Assembly (NCBI GenBank): GCA_964446745.1
Contig: CAYURR010000057.1
Location: 1 to 15,852, forward strand
Direction: 5' to 3'
From: CAYURR01 sp964446745
Lineage (GTDB): Bacteria > Bacillota > Clostridia > Lachnospirales > WQUN01
DNA length: 15,852 bases
The notes under the pieces were generated by a model. The model saw nothing but the letters and a program-made list of their open reading frames with translations. It was not told the DNA's origin and did not search any database. A program made the position numbers and the translations under genes. Positions within the stretch are counted from its first letter, which is position 1. The number at the start of each line of letters is the position of its first letter. Of the stretch, positions 1-8,008 are shown in pieces.

Positions 1-47
1 CTTGTGCGTCTGCTAAAACAATCACTTATCATGAGCTAACCTTATAA

Positions 48-323
48 TCATTTTTTATAATATGGATTACTGTCTACAAGGGGTTTTACATCTAACCCCT
101 TTTTCTTTAATACCCTTAAACGCTTTGTCTGCTCAATGCCAATATATTCTTCGTAATCACTCGATGTATTCGTTGTAAGTAGATTTATATAATCGCAAAA
201 TCTTGATATATCAAAACAGCACTCAGCAAATACAACGATATCGGCTTTGTTTTCTAAAATGACATCGCACAAAATATGTTGAATATTGTTGTTCTTATAT
301 ACGTTCCAGAATAACAGGTTGAT
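48..323 (-). pseudogene. N-terminal fragment resembling an endonuclease/exonuclease/phosphatase (EEP) family protein
   Basis: Reading from 323 down to 48 gives about 91 codons beginning INLLFWNVYKNNN, followed by ENKADIVVFAEC. This resembles the N-terminus of EEP (DNase I-like) proteins, where a strand with a WN motif is followed by a helix and a strand ending in the metal-binding AE. Later residues RLRVLKKKGLDVKPLVDSNPYY also fit the continuing fold, but the frame stops at 48, so perhaps two thirds of a normal EEP domain is missing. No ATG, GTG or TTG lies at the expected start. The codon where family members would have ATG is ATC (323-321), 10 nt after a good Shine-Dalgarno GGGAG (338-334). 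All three frames between 1 and 47 soon meet stops. I see this as a decayed or truncated gene. An internal TTG at 272 would drop the WN motif. Family assignment is from motif recall only. Confidence 0.4.
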
Positions 324-368
324 ATTTTGTTCTCTCCCTTCATTATTCTTTTATCAAATAGTGTTTAC

Positions 369-398
369 AAAAAAGGGCTGCCATATTAACAGCCCTTT
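369..398 (-). terminator. Intrinsic terminator of the lysR-to-atpD gene train
   Basis: A 9-bp perfect stem (372-380 pairs with 390-398, AAAGGGCTG/CAGCCCTTT on the plus strand) encloses a 9-nt loop. Read on the minus strand it is followed by a run of six T (complement of A 369-374). It lies 9 nt past the atpD stop codon, as expected for the end of a minus-strand transcript. Confidence 0.85.
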
Positions 399-407
399 AT
401 ATCTTTC

Positions 408-1022
408 TCACACCCTCCGCTTTATAACCTTCAACCGCGTATACTCATCCCTATCCCTCTCCTCGAGGGTCTCTGTGATAAACTTCACGAGCTTTTCATA
501 CTTCGGTATCGTGACATTCTTCAGCGCATTCGCTCGCTTTTGGGTCTTTTTAATATTCACGGCCAAACGATATGCCGTGTTCTCAACCGCCGACAGCGTC
601 ACGATCAGATCCTTAACCTCGTTAAATTTCTTATACGCTTCATCAAGCGCGGAGGTTGTGTTGCCGAAGCCGTAGTTTAATGTGCCGTCTGTGGAGTTTT
701 GATAGCTCACGAGCGGTATCTCCACGCCCATGATGCTGCGTGTGCGTATGCGCACGGATTCCTCCTGCGGTACGCCGTAGCTGTAACGTTCAACATTGCT
801 GATGCCCATCTCAATATTGGCCTGCTGCAACGCCTTATACGCCTCCGTAAACACCTTGTCTATGCTGGCCTGTATATCTTTTGCCTTTTGGTTTAATTCC
901 AATATCTCACGGATCAGCACGTTGCGTTTCTTGTCCAGCAGCTCGTAACCCTGCTTTGAAAGCTTCAACGTATTCTTGACCGCTATGAGATTACCCTTGG
1001 TCGGGAAGGTTCGTTGATCCAT
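408..1022 (-). CDS. atpD: V-type ATP synthase subunit D (central stalk)
   Basis: A 204-residue protein of the usual size for V/A-type ATPase subunit D, the long coiled-coil shaft that rotates inside the A3B3 head and couples it to the membrane ring. The N-terminus (FPTKGNLIAVKNTLKLSKQG, then a basic-rich helix with LLDKKRNVL) and the C-terminal helix rich in K/R and hydrophobics (about residues 140-200, YRLAVNIKKTQKRANALKNV) match the family pattern of two long helices around a short central domain. The protein is cytoplasmic. The ATG at 1022 is 9 nt after the atpB stop, so the two are co-transcribed. The GAGG just before it is closer to the start than usual, suggesting coupling to atpB translation. 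It is the last gene before the terminator at 369-398. In most bacteria this gene directly follows atpA-atpB; here atpA is absent. Confidence 0.9.
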   Translation of the reverse strand: MDQRTFPTKGNLIAVKNTLKLSKQGYELLDKKRNVLIREILELNQKAKDIQASIDKVFTEAYKALQQANIEMGISNVERYSYGVPQEESVRIRTRSIMGVEIPLVSYQNSTDGTLNYGFGNTTSALDEAYKKFNEVKDLIVTLSAVENTAYRLAVNIKKTQKRANALKNVTIPKYEKLVKFITETLEERDRDEYTRLKVIKRRV

Positions 1023-1031
1023 GTCCTCACC

Positions 1032-2423
1032 CTATTTCTGATAATATTTCTCCAACAGCTTCGTGTTGATACGATCGAGTTCGCCCTTGGGCATACGACG
1101 TAAAATGTCCCAGCCGATCTCGATAGACTTCATGATGTCTCTGTTGTCAAAACGATCCTGATTGATGAACTCCCGCTCGAGGTTGTTGCCGAACGCGAGA
1201 TATTTCTTGTCGAGCTCGCCGAGCTCGTCCTCGCCTATGACGAACGCAAGCGCACGCACATCCGTGACACGCGCATATGAGGAAAATATCTGATTGGCCC
1301 AGTCCGGATGATCCTCGCGTGTAAATCCGTCACCGATTCCGTCCTTCATCAGACGCGACAGCGACGGCAGTATGTTTATAGGTGGATAGATGCCCTTTTG
1401 ATGTATACCGCGATCCAGAACGATCTGGCCCTCGGTGATAAACGCGGTAAGGTCGGGAACCGGATGTGTGATGTCATCGTTTGGCATCGTGAGTATCGGT
1501 ATCTGTGTCACGGAACCCTTCTTGCCGCGCACGATACCCGCACGCTCAAACAACGACGCGAGCTCCGAATACAAGTATCCCGGGTAGCCCTTGCGGCTCG
1601 GTATCTCGCCGCGTGACGAGGATATCTCGCGCAACGCCTCGGCATAGGATGTCATATCCGTGAGGATGACCAAGACGTGCATATCCTTTTCATATGCGAG
1701 ATATTCGGCCACGGTGAGTGCAGCACGTGGTGTGATGATACGCTCTACTACGGGGTCGTTTGCGAGGTTAATAAACATCGTGACGCGTTCGATTGCGCCG
1801 CTCTCTTCGAATGTACGCTTAAAGAAATCCGCAACGTCATATTTAACACCCATGGCAGCGAATACAATGCCGAACTTCTCGTCTTCGGCACCGGCGCCTG
1901 TCAACGTGGCCTGGCGTACGATCTGTGCGGCGAGCTGGTCATGCGGTAGGCCGTTTCCGGAGAAAATCGGTAGCTTTTGCCCGCGTATCAGCGTGCTCAG
2001 GCCGTCGATCGCCGAGATACCGGTCTGGATATAGTTTCGGGGGTAGGTACGTGATACGGGGTTTATGGGTGCACCGTTTACATCGCGTTTGCATTCGGCA
2101 GCTACCTCGCCGAGCCCGTCGATAGGTCGCCCGATACCGTCAAACACGCGCCCGAGTATGTCCCCCGAGAGTTTTATCTGCATCGGATGCCCGGTAAATT
2201 TGGTTACGGTATTCTTTAACCCGAGCTCCTCTGTGCCTTCAAACACCTGCACGATAACCTTGTCACCCATGATCTGAACCACGCGACCCATGCGGGTTGC
2301 GGCGTTGCCCTTTACATTCTTGTCCTGCACATGTATCTCGACGACCTCGTCAAAGATCGGGTTCTCGACGCCCTCGAGTACAACGAGCGAACCGTTAATG
2401 CTGCTCAATCCTATATATTGCAT
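1032..2423 (-). CDS. atpB: V-type ATP synthase subunit B (non-catalytic head subunit)
   Basis: A 463-residue protein, normal length for subunit B of V/A-type rotary ATPases. B alternates with catalytic subunit A in the cytoplasmic hexameric head and contributes regulatory nucleotide sites. Visible features: the N-terminal beta-barrel with FTGHPMQI and SGDILGRVFDGIGRPIDG (about 76-103); the degenerate P-loop region FSGNGLPHDQLAAQI (154-168) in place of a GxxxxGKT Walker A, which marks B rather than A; TDMTSYAEALREIS (255-268); and the ATPase alpha/beta signature PSLSRLMKDG (353-362). The ATG start is preceded by GGAGGAA inside the end of the upstream GNAT gene, with only 3 nt between the two genes. 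The expected upstream partner atpA is not here; its place is taken by the acetyltransferase. The complex may make or use ATP, coupled to H+ or Na+; the sequence here does not decide which. Confidence 0.95.
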   Translation of the reverse strand: MQYIGLSSINGSLVVLEGVENPIFDEVVEIHVQDKNVKGNAATRMGRVVQIMGDKVIVQVFEGTEELGLKNTVTKFTGHPMQIKLSGDILGRVFDGIGRPIDGLGEVAAECKRDVNGAPINPVSRTYPRNYIQTGISAIDGLSTLIRGQKLPIFSGNGLPHDQLAAQIVRQATLTGAGAEDEKFGIVFAAMGVKYDVADFFKRTFEESGAIERVTMFINLANDPVVERIITPRAALTVAEYLAYEKDMHVLVILTDMTSYAEALREISSSRGEIPSRKGYPGYLYSELASLFERAGIVRGKKGSVTQIPILTMPNDDITHPVPDLTAFITEGQIVLDRGIHQKGIYPPINILPSLSRLMKDGIGDGFTREDHPDWANQIFSSYARVTDVRALAFVIGEDELGELDKKYLAFGNNLEREFINQDRFDNRDIMKSIEIGWDILRRMPKGELDRINTKLLEKYYQK

Positions 2424-2426
2424 CTG

Positions 2427-2936
2427 TTATTCCTCCGATTCCCATTCTTCGCACCATTCATAGCAGTTAAAATGATCCGCCCTGCTCCTGAAATATATCT
2501 CGCCGACCTTTTTAAAGCCGTTACGCATAAACAGGTTGTTCATCTTGGGATTTTTGCTGTTTGTATCGGTCTTGATGTATCGCGTGCCGTTTTGTATGCT
2601 TAGCGACTTCGCGAAATCCATCAATGACCGACCGACGCCTATGCGCCTGTGCATCGGTGAAACAGCCATCCTGTGTATGACCGTAGCCTTGGTGTCGTGT
2701 GACCACGGAAGCGGCGCGTATTCGGGCTGCTCGACGAAGTTTATACTTACAACCGCTATGATCTGTTCCTCTAATTCTGACACATAAAGGGTGTCTTCGT
2801 CAATGTCCTTTGAGAAATCCGAACGCACCGGGTAGTAATTGTCCCACTGATTGTTGCCCTCACTTTGCAATATTACCTTCGTAGCCTCTATGATCTCCAT
2901 GATTTCGTCCAAATCTTCCTTTGTTGCCTTTCTCAT
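2427..2936 (-). CDS. GNAT-family N-acetyltransferase
   Basis: A 169-residue single-domain protein of the GCN5-related acetyltransferase fold. The N-terminus MRKATKEDLDEIMEII is the usual beta1-alpha1 opening. Motif A is HRMAVSPMHRRIGVGRSLM (88-106), containing the acetyl-CoA pyrophosphate-binding R-x-x-G-x-G (R97, G100, G102). A C-terminal segment NNLFMRNGFKKVGEIYF (133-149) has the NxxFxxxGF pattern common in these enzymes. It transfers an acetyl group from acetyl-CoA to an unknown amine, which may be a small molecule or a protein. Its ATG shares an ATGA overlap of 4 nt with the sbcC stop and has GGAGG in the sbcC 3' end; atpB starts 3 nt after its stop. It is thus embedded in the gene train, but I infer no specific substrate. 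The tryptophan- and glutamate-rich tail (CYEWCEEWESEE) is distinctive. Confidence 0.85.
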   Translation of the reverse strand: MRKATKEDLDEIMEIIEATKVILQSEGNNQWDNYYPVRSDFSKDIDEDTLYVSELEEQIIAVVSINFVEQPEYAPLPWSHDTKATVIHRMAVSPMHRRIGVGRSLMDFAKSLSIQNGTRYIKTDTNSKNPKMNNLFMRNGFKKVGEIYFRSRADHFNCYEWCEEWESEE

Positions 2937-5900
2937 CTGTAATCCTCCGTTGTTTCTATTATGCTGCCAGTGCCGTTTTCATGGTTCGGGTTTATCACGA
3001 TCTTTGCCTCTATTCGGTGCTGCAGCTCCTCGACATGGCTGATGATGCCGATCACAAGCCGCTCGTCCCGCAGCTTATATAGTGCGTCCGTTACCGTGTC
3101 CACAAGCCCGCGATCCAGCGAGCCAAAACCCTCGTCAAGGAAGAAGAAGTCCAGTGACGCATTGTTCTTTAGCTGTATGCGTGCGGACAGCGACAGTGCA
3201 AGACACAGAGAAACCATAAATGTTTCGCCGCCTGATAGTGTTTTAGGTGTACGCCGTGAGCCGCCGTAGTAGTCGTCCCTGATAACAAAGTCCGTACCGT
3301 CAAGCTCAAGTGCGTATCGGCCTGAGGTCATTTCCTTCAACCGTGCTGAAGCCGCAGCGGTTATGTATTTTAGTTGCTTGCGCGATAGATACTCAACAAA
3401 GCGGTTACCTTTAAATATCTCGGATAAATCCGTCAATAGATCGCTTTGCTTTGTGAGTTCGTTTATGCGCAGCTTGATCAGTTTTACTTGTTCGAGATTT
3501 TTTTGTGTTTGCACAAAACGCTCTTGCAACACAGCAATTAAAGCGTTCTTTTGATCGATAGTTGATTTGAGTGTTGCCACATCAGCTGATAGGCTCGCAG
3601 CGTTTAATTCGGTATGTTTGAGCTGCTCCGGGGTGGGTGGTGACAGTTGATAGGAATAGGCGCCGAGCCTGTCTGTGAGGTTATTGATAGCATTCTGTGT
3701 TAGCAAGCATTGATCGTCGTATGCAGAGATTTCGTCTTTAGCTGTATCGATGCGACTATCGATCCGGGTTCCATTGGCGATACTCTCGTCAACCTCGGCC
3801 ACTGTGATCGGGTTATTTTCAGACAGAATTGCGTTCAACCTTTCCTCGCGTATCTTTAGGCTTTCGCTGAGCTCATTTAATTGTGCGCAAAGCAACCCAC
3901 GCTTTGCAAGTAAGGTTTGTTTACTCTCGACAAATCTATCATACTTGTTTTTAGTGGAATTCATTCCGTTATTTATTTCAAGTTTTCTTGTCTGCAATGT
4001 TTGCATAATCTGAGTGATGTCCGCTTCGGGGGTTATCACATTTCGTTCATCCTTGAGACGTGCTATCGTCTTAGAGAGCTCGGTGCCCTCTGATGTGATC
4101 TTCTGAAACGCTATCTCAGTTTCGGACAATTGCTGCTTCTTTTTGTCGGAAGCTAATACATGCTCGTTTATTTGTTTTTGGAGTAACGCGGCTTTTTTTG
4201 TGTGTCTGTCATATTCCTCCGCATCCCGCTCCATCTTTGTAAACATCAGATTTATTTGCTCAAGAATATTTCCAGATCTGTTATTCTGTGATTCGACGTT
4301 AGCAGTATTTTTGATTGACATTTCATTGGTCTCGTCCGATACGCACCATAACGCATCTATATCGCCTCGAAGCTGCCCGAGCTCGGCCTCGGCTTCGTCT
4401 TTGCGCGTGCAAAGTGCCTTATATTGCTCCTCGGCGGCTATCTTCTTGGTCAGAGCAGCATCCAGGGCCTTCTTTGAAACGGCGTTGCTGCTCGCGGTGA
4501 TCGGCATCGGATGCTCTCTGGAGCCGCACACAGGACAGGGCTTGCCGTGCTCGAGCTGCTCGGCGAGAGTAGCGGCCATGTTAGCATTATGCTGGGTATG
4601 GAGCTTTAGATATTCGGCTTCGGTGGCCTGTTGCTCGACTAACGCTTGCTCTATGCGTTTGAGAACGGTCTGCATGCGCTTATTCAGATCATCGTATCGT
4701 GTGCCCAGGTTGCTTAGCTCAGTGATGCGTCTGCGCTCCTCCGCTGAAACAGAAACGGTCTGCTGTTGCAGCAGTACGTTTTCGAGCTCTGTGCGTTCGG
4801 CTTCAAGAACCGAAACACTGTGTTCGAGTTCGGACTTGAATGTATCGATAGCTTGCTTGTTTGTGGTATATGCCTCTCGCAATCCACCGCGTTCTTTCTC
4901 CAAGGTCACGATCTGCTTATCGATCTCAGCTACGCGTTGCAGCTCGGCCTCTTTGCGGATGATTTCGGGTAACTCTCTCTCCGTATACCCGGCGAAGGTC
5001 TGCAACGCGTTGATGATTTCGGTTTCACCGGCGACTAGCTGGGCATATGCGGCCTCGTTGCGTTGCTGCTCATCCTGCGCAGTAGTGTGTTGGCGCTGCA
5101 CCTCGCGAAGGTGTAATAAAAACGGCAGCACACGCTTTGCTTGCTCAGCCTTTAGCAGGAATGCGCGCTTCTGGTCTATATATGCGGCTTTTGAACGTTG
5201 CGCGGCTTGTTGCTTACACAGAGTGTCATATTCGCGCAGCAACTCGAGCAGGGTGTTCGCGGCATTCATCTGTTGCTCGCGTTCCGAGAGGCCATGCCTC
5301 AAACGCTCAAGCTCGGTAGTCTCGGAATCAATAGCCTTTTTGGCTTCCGTGAGTGTAGTGTCACTTATATCGCCATAGATATTTAGATTACTCTGGGCGA
5401 TCTCCAGAGCGTTTTTGACCTCGCGTGATTTACCCAATAATTGTTTGTTCAACGCCTCGCCGTATCGTTCAAGACCGAATATGCGCTCGAGCATGTCGCA
5501 ACGCGGTTTGTTGGTCAGGAGTAAAAACTCGCTGAACTTGCCCTGCGGTAATATCACAGAGCGTATAAAGTCATCATAACCGATACCGATGAGACGCTTT
5601 ATTTCAACCGTGAGCGTAGTAGGGGTATCGGCCAAGATACGATGGCCATCCGTGGTCTGTTCGTATAGACGCACATGTATCGCCTCGATACCCATGCTTT
5701 CGGCTGAGCCCGCTCGCGTGCTGCGTTTATATGATCGCTCGACTGTATAACGATTTGTTGCCCCGTTTGCACAGAGCTCAAACGTGAAACATATGTACAT
5801 CGAATCGCAGTCGACGTTGATGCATTGCAGTCTGATCTTGTCATAACGGGGCATCTTGCCATACAGAGCCATTGTGATAGCGTCCACGAGGCTGGATTTG

Positions 5901-6019
5901 CCACTGCCGGTCGGACCGAATACCCCGAATATCCCATTGGCGGTTAGTTTCTCAAAATCCACGCATTGCTCCTGCGCAAAGCTGTTAAATCCCTTCACCT
6001 TCAGCATGATCGGCTTCAA
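2933..6019 (-). CDS. sbcC: SbcC, ATPase subunit of the SbcCD exonuclease
   Basis: A 1028-residue SMC-like (Rad50-type) ATPase, close to the roughly 1050 residues of E. coli SbcC. With SbcD it forms a nuclease that opens DNA hairpins and trims blocked double-strand ends. Order of parts: Walker A GPTGSGKS (35-42), Q-loop VILPQGKFSEF (Q159), a long coiled coil, zinc hook CPVC (C495, C498) at its apex, a second coiled-coil arm, ABC signature LSGGE (928-932), Walker B FFFLDEGFGSLD (958-969, D962/E963) and a switch histidine in SHVEE (H995). The start is TTG at 6019, 9 nt after AGGAAAGGG (6037-6029), so the gene overlaps sbcD by 35 nt. An ATG at 6007 would give 1024 residues but is badly spaced from that site. 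The stop overlaps the GNAT start by 4 nt. All key catalytic motifs look intact. Confidence 0.95.
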   Translation of the reverse strand: MKPIMLKVKGFNSFAQEQCVDFEKLTANGIFGVFGPTGSGKSSLVDAITMALYGKMPRYDKIRLQCINVDCDSMYICFTFELCANGATNRYTVERSYKRSTRAGSAESMGIEAIHVRLYEQTTDGHRILADTPTTLTVEIKRLIGIGYDDFIRSVILPQGKFSEFLLLTNKPRCDMLERIFGLERYGEALNKQLLGKSREVKNALEIAQSNLNIYGDISDTTLTEAKKAIDSETTELERLRHGLSEREQQMNAANTLLELLREYDTLCKQQAAQRSKAAYIDQKRAFLLKAEQAKRVLPFLLHLREVQRQHTTAQDEQQRNEAAYAQLVAGETEIINALQTFAGYTERELPEIIRKEAELQRVAEIDKQIVTLEKERGGLREAYTTNKQAIDTFKSELEHSVSVLEAERTELENVLLQQQTVSVSAEERRRITELSNLGTRYDDLNKRMQTVLKRIEQALVEQQATEAEYLKLHTQHNANMAATLAEQLEHGKPCPVCGSREHPMPITASSNAVSKKALDAALTKKIAAEEQYKALCTRKDEAEAELGQLRGDIDALWCVSDETNEMSIKNTANVESQNNRSGNILEQINLMFTKMERDAEEYDRHTKKAALLQKQINEHVLASDKKKQQLSETEIAFQKITSEGTELSKTIARLKDERNVITPEADITQIMQTLQTRKLEINNGMNSTKNKYDRFVESKQTLLAKRGLLCAQLNELSESLKIREERLNAILSENNPITVAEVDESIANGTRIDSRIDTAKDEISAYDDQCLLTQNAINNLTDRLGAYSYQLSPPTPEQLKHTELNAASLSADVATLKSTIDQKNALIAVLQERFVQTQKNLEQVKLIKLRINELTKQSDLLTDLSEIFKGNRFVEYLSRKQLKYITAAASARLKEMTSGRYALELDGTDFVIRDDYYGGSRRTPKTLSGGETFMVSLCLALSLSARIQLKNNASLDFFFLDEGFGSLDRGLVDTVTDALYKLRDERLVIGIISHVEELQHRIEAKIVINPNHENGTGSIIETTEDYR

Positions 6020-7241
6020 CGGTCATATCCCTTTCCTCGGCATGTAGTATCTCCCTTGCGAATAGTTCCATGATCCCATCGCTTGGCAAAACCCCGCGTA
6101 TTTCCTTATAAAACTCACTAAATTCATCGGTTATATTAAAGGTCTCTGTATGTTCGTCGCGTGTCACGGTTCCCGTATCGATATCAATAAGCTCCGGTGA
6201 TATCTCGATGATATCGGATTTAAGGGATTTCATTAGTTTGATATCCGACGGCGCGATGACCTTGTCGGTCTTTATGGTCAGAAACACAAAGCTGTCCTCG
6301 CCTGTATGTGCCTCGCAGAGGCTTATAGACTCGGACACGCTGTCCGCATGCCATATCTCGATAGGCTTGTAGTTTCGTAGATATATCTTTTGTACATCGG
6401 CTTCGCAGCCGGGTTTAATATCCACGAGCAAAACATACTTGGCTTGATTCGCCTCACTCTTTGAATACTGTATCGGCGAGCCCGAATAGTAGGCCGGACA
6501 GGATGCTATGCGCTGTGGCTTGTGCAGATGCCCGAGCGCGATATACTGCACGGCCTCTGGGAATACGGACGCATCCACACCGAATAGACCGCCGCATCGG
6601 ATGTCACGTTCGGAGTCGACCATTTCCCCGCCCGATACATAGAAATGTGCGGTAATTATGTTCACGGTATCGGGTTCAAAATGCCCGGACAGCCCGTCTA
6701 GCATAACCCCTATCTTTTCGGAAAAGCTCAAACGCAGCAATGCCTCGTTGTCCATATCGGACGCGACGTGTAAAAGCTTGCCGAGTCTGCGTTCGGACGG
6801 ATAGGGGATCGTGAGTATAACAGCGGTTTCGTCCTTAATCTGTAGTTTAATATAACCGCTACCCGATGCGAGCACGCGAAATGTATCTGTCTGCGCACCG
6901 GAGAGATCGGGGGTGTGTGAACCGATGATGATCACGCCTAACATCGCCGCCAATTCCGCCACGGCCGATAGGCGCTCGGGGCTGTCGTGGTTGCCCGCGA
7001 TAATCAATATCGGGGACTGCAGATCTCCGGATATGTATTTGACAGCACTGTAAAACAACCTCTCGGCCTCCGCCGACGGGTTAGCCGAATCAAAAATATC
7101 CCCTGCCACTATTACAAGGTCAGGGGATTGGTCTTTTATGATTTGATAGAATTCATCGAGAAAGGCGGTCTGCTCGGGTATACGCGAAGCATAATCGAGG
7201 TATTTGCCCAAATGCCAATCCGATGTATGTAAGATACGCAT
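5985..7241 (-). CDS. sbcD: SbcD, nuclease subunit of the SbcCD exonuclease
   Basis: A 418-residue Mre11/SbcD-type metallophosphoesterase, near the 400 residues of E. coli SbcD. It supplies the Mn-dependent phosphodiesterase active site of the SbcCD complex. Metal-binding motifs run in family order: ILHTSDWHLGK (D8, H10), VAGDIFDSANPS (D48), IAGNHDSPER (N84, H85, D86), ITAHFYVSGGE (H199), and ALGHLHKPQ (H238, H240). The C-terminal third, from about 290, is the capping and SbcC-binding part and is less conserved. The ATG at 7241 shares one base with the nagB stop (TGATG), implying translational coupling. The 3' end carries the ribosome binding site and TTG start of sbcC. Confidence 0.95.
   Translation of the reverse strand: MRILHTSDWHLGKYLDYASRIPEQTAFLDEFYQIIKDQSPDLVIVAGDIFDSANPSAEAERLFYSAVKYISGDLQSPILIIAGNHDSPERLSAVAELAAMLGVIIIGSHTPDLSGAQTDTFRVLASGSGYIKLQIKDETAVILTIPYPSERRLGKLLHVASDMDNEALLRLSFSEKIGVMLDGLSGHFEPDTVNIITAHFYVSGGEMVDSERDIRCGGLFGVDASVFPEAVQYIALGHLHKPQRIASCPAYYSGSPIQYSKSEANQAKYVLLVDIKPGCEADVQKIYLRNYKPIEIWHADSVSESISLCEAHTGEDSFVFLTIKTDKVIAPSDIKLMKSLKSDIIEISPELIDIDTGTVTRDEHTETFNITDEFSEFYKEIRGVLPSDGIMELFAREILHAEERDMTVEADHAEGEGI
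6029..6037 (-). promoter_or_regulatory. Ribosome binding site deciding the sbcC TTG start
   Basis: AGGAAAGGG on the minus strand, lying inside the sbcD coding region, is 9 nt upstream of the TTG at 6019. The next in-frame ATG (6007) is 21 nt away, so this site supports the TTG as the sbcC start. The intervening ATG at 6026 is in the sbcD frame. Confidence 0.6.
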
Positions 7242-7975
7242 CAGAGCAAAGAGGCTGCAGCTTCGTCGGCTACTATTGTGACATTTCCGTGAAACTGTAG
7301 TATCGAGGCCGGTACCTGAGGTGTAACAGGACCCCTGAGCATGTCGCGAAGTATCTGAGCTTTTGCTGCGGACGAAACGATCAGCAGTATGCGGCGGCTG
7401 GCCATGATTGTACCGATACCCATCGTGAGTGCGTGCTTGGGCACCTCGTCGGTCGATGCAAAGAAACGTGCGTTAGCATCTACGGTGCTCTGTGTGAGTT
7501 TGACGAGATTTGTAGCCGCGGTGAAATGATCGTCGGGTTCATTAAAGCCGATGTGGCCGTTTAGGCCGATACCGAGTATCTGTAGATCGATACCGCCCTT
7601 ATCGGCTATGAGCTGCTCGTAGGCATCGCATTCGGCCTCGGCATCTGCTGCCTCGCCGTTCGGTATATTCGTGTTGGCGAGATTTATGTTCACATGGTTG
7701 AAGAGATTTTCGCGCATGAAATAGAAATAGCTTTGGTCGTTGCCCTTGGTCATCGGGTAGTATTCGTCTAAGTTAAAGGTCGTGATCCCGGAAAAATCCA
7801 AGCCCTGTTCCTTGTGCATACGGATGAGCTCCTTGTACATGCCCACTGGTGAGCTGCCGGTGGCAAATCCATATACGCCATCGGGTTTAGAGCGCAGCTG
7901 ATCAGCAAAGATATCTGCAGCACGCCTACTTGCGGCCGCGTAATCATTTTCGATAATGATTTCTATACGATTCAT
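7241..7975 (-). CDS. nagB: Glucosamine-6-phosphate deaminase
   Basis: A 244-residue enzyme that converts glucosamine-6-phosphate to fructose-6-phosphate and ammonia, the step that feeds amino sugars from cell wall, chitin or mucin into glycolysis. The length matches the short Bacillus-type NagB rather than the 266-residue allosteric E. coli form. Motifs: phosphate-binding GFATGSSPVGMY (36-47), TTFNLDEYYPM (65-75, D70 as general base), LGIGLNGHIGFNEP (134-147, with H141 and E146 of the catalytic relay), and ALTMGIGTIMASRRILL (182-198). The Asn at 139, where E. coli has Asp, is normal in Firmicutes. The ATG at 7975 follows AGGAGGA (7984-7990) with 8 nt spacing. The gene lies 33 nt after the LysR-type regulator on the same strand, and its stop overlaps sbcD. 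No nagA or sugar transporter is present in the window. Confidence 0.95.
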   Translation of the reverse strand: MNRIEIIIENDYAAASRRAADIFADQLRSKPDGVYGFATGSSPVGMYKELIRMHKEQGLDFSGITTFNLDEYYPMTKGNDQSYFYFMRENLFNHVNINLANTNIPNGEAADAEAECDAYEQLIADKGGIDLQILGIGLNGHIGFNEPDDHFTAATNLVKLTQSTVDANARFFASTDEVPKHALTMGIGTIMASRRILLIVSSAAKAQILRDMLRGPVTPQVPASILQFHGNVTIVADEAAASLL

Positions 7976-8008
7976 AAATCATATCCTCCTACAAATATCT
8001 ATTTAGCG

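Noticed and set aside
1869..1965. Degenerate P-loop in AtpB as a possible inactivating change
   Set aside because: Lack of a Walker A Gly-Lys-Thr is the norm for the non-catalytic B subunit.
4143..5378. 411-codon open frame on the plus strand
   Set aside because: It lies fully antisense to sbcC, is rich in Ser, Cys and Arg with no recognisable domain, and is explained by the coding bias of the coiled-coil region.
7549..7563. Asn in place of the E. coli catalytic-relay Asp in NagB (NGHIGFNEP)
   Set aside because: Asn at this place is normal in Bacillus-type NagB, so it is not a sign of inactivation.
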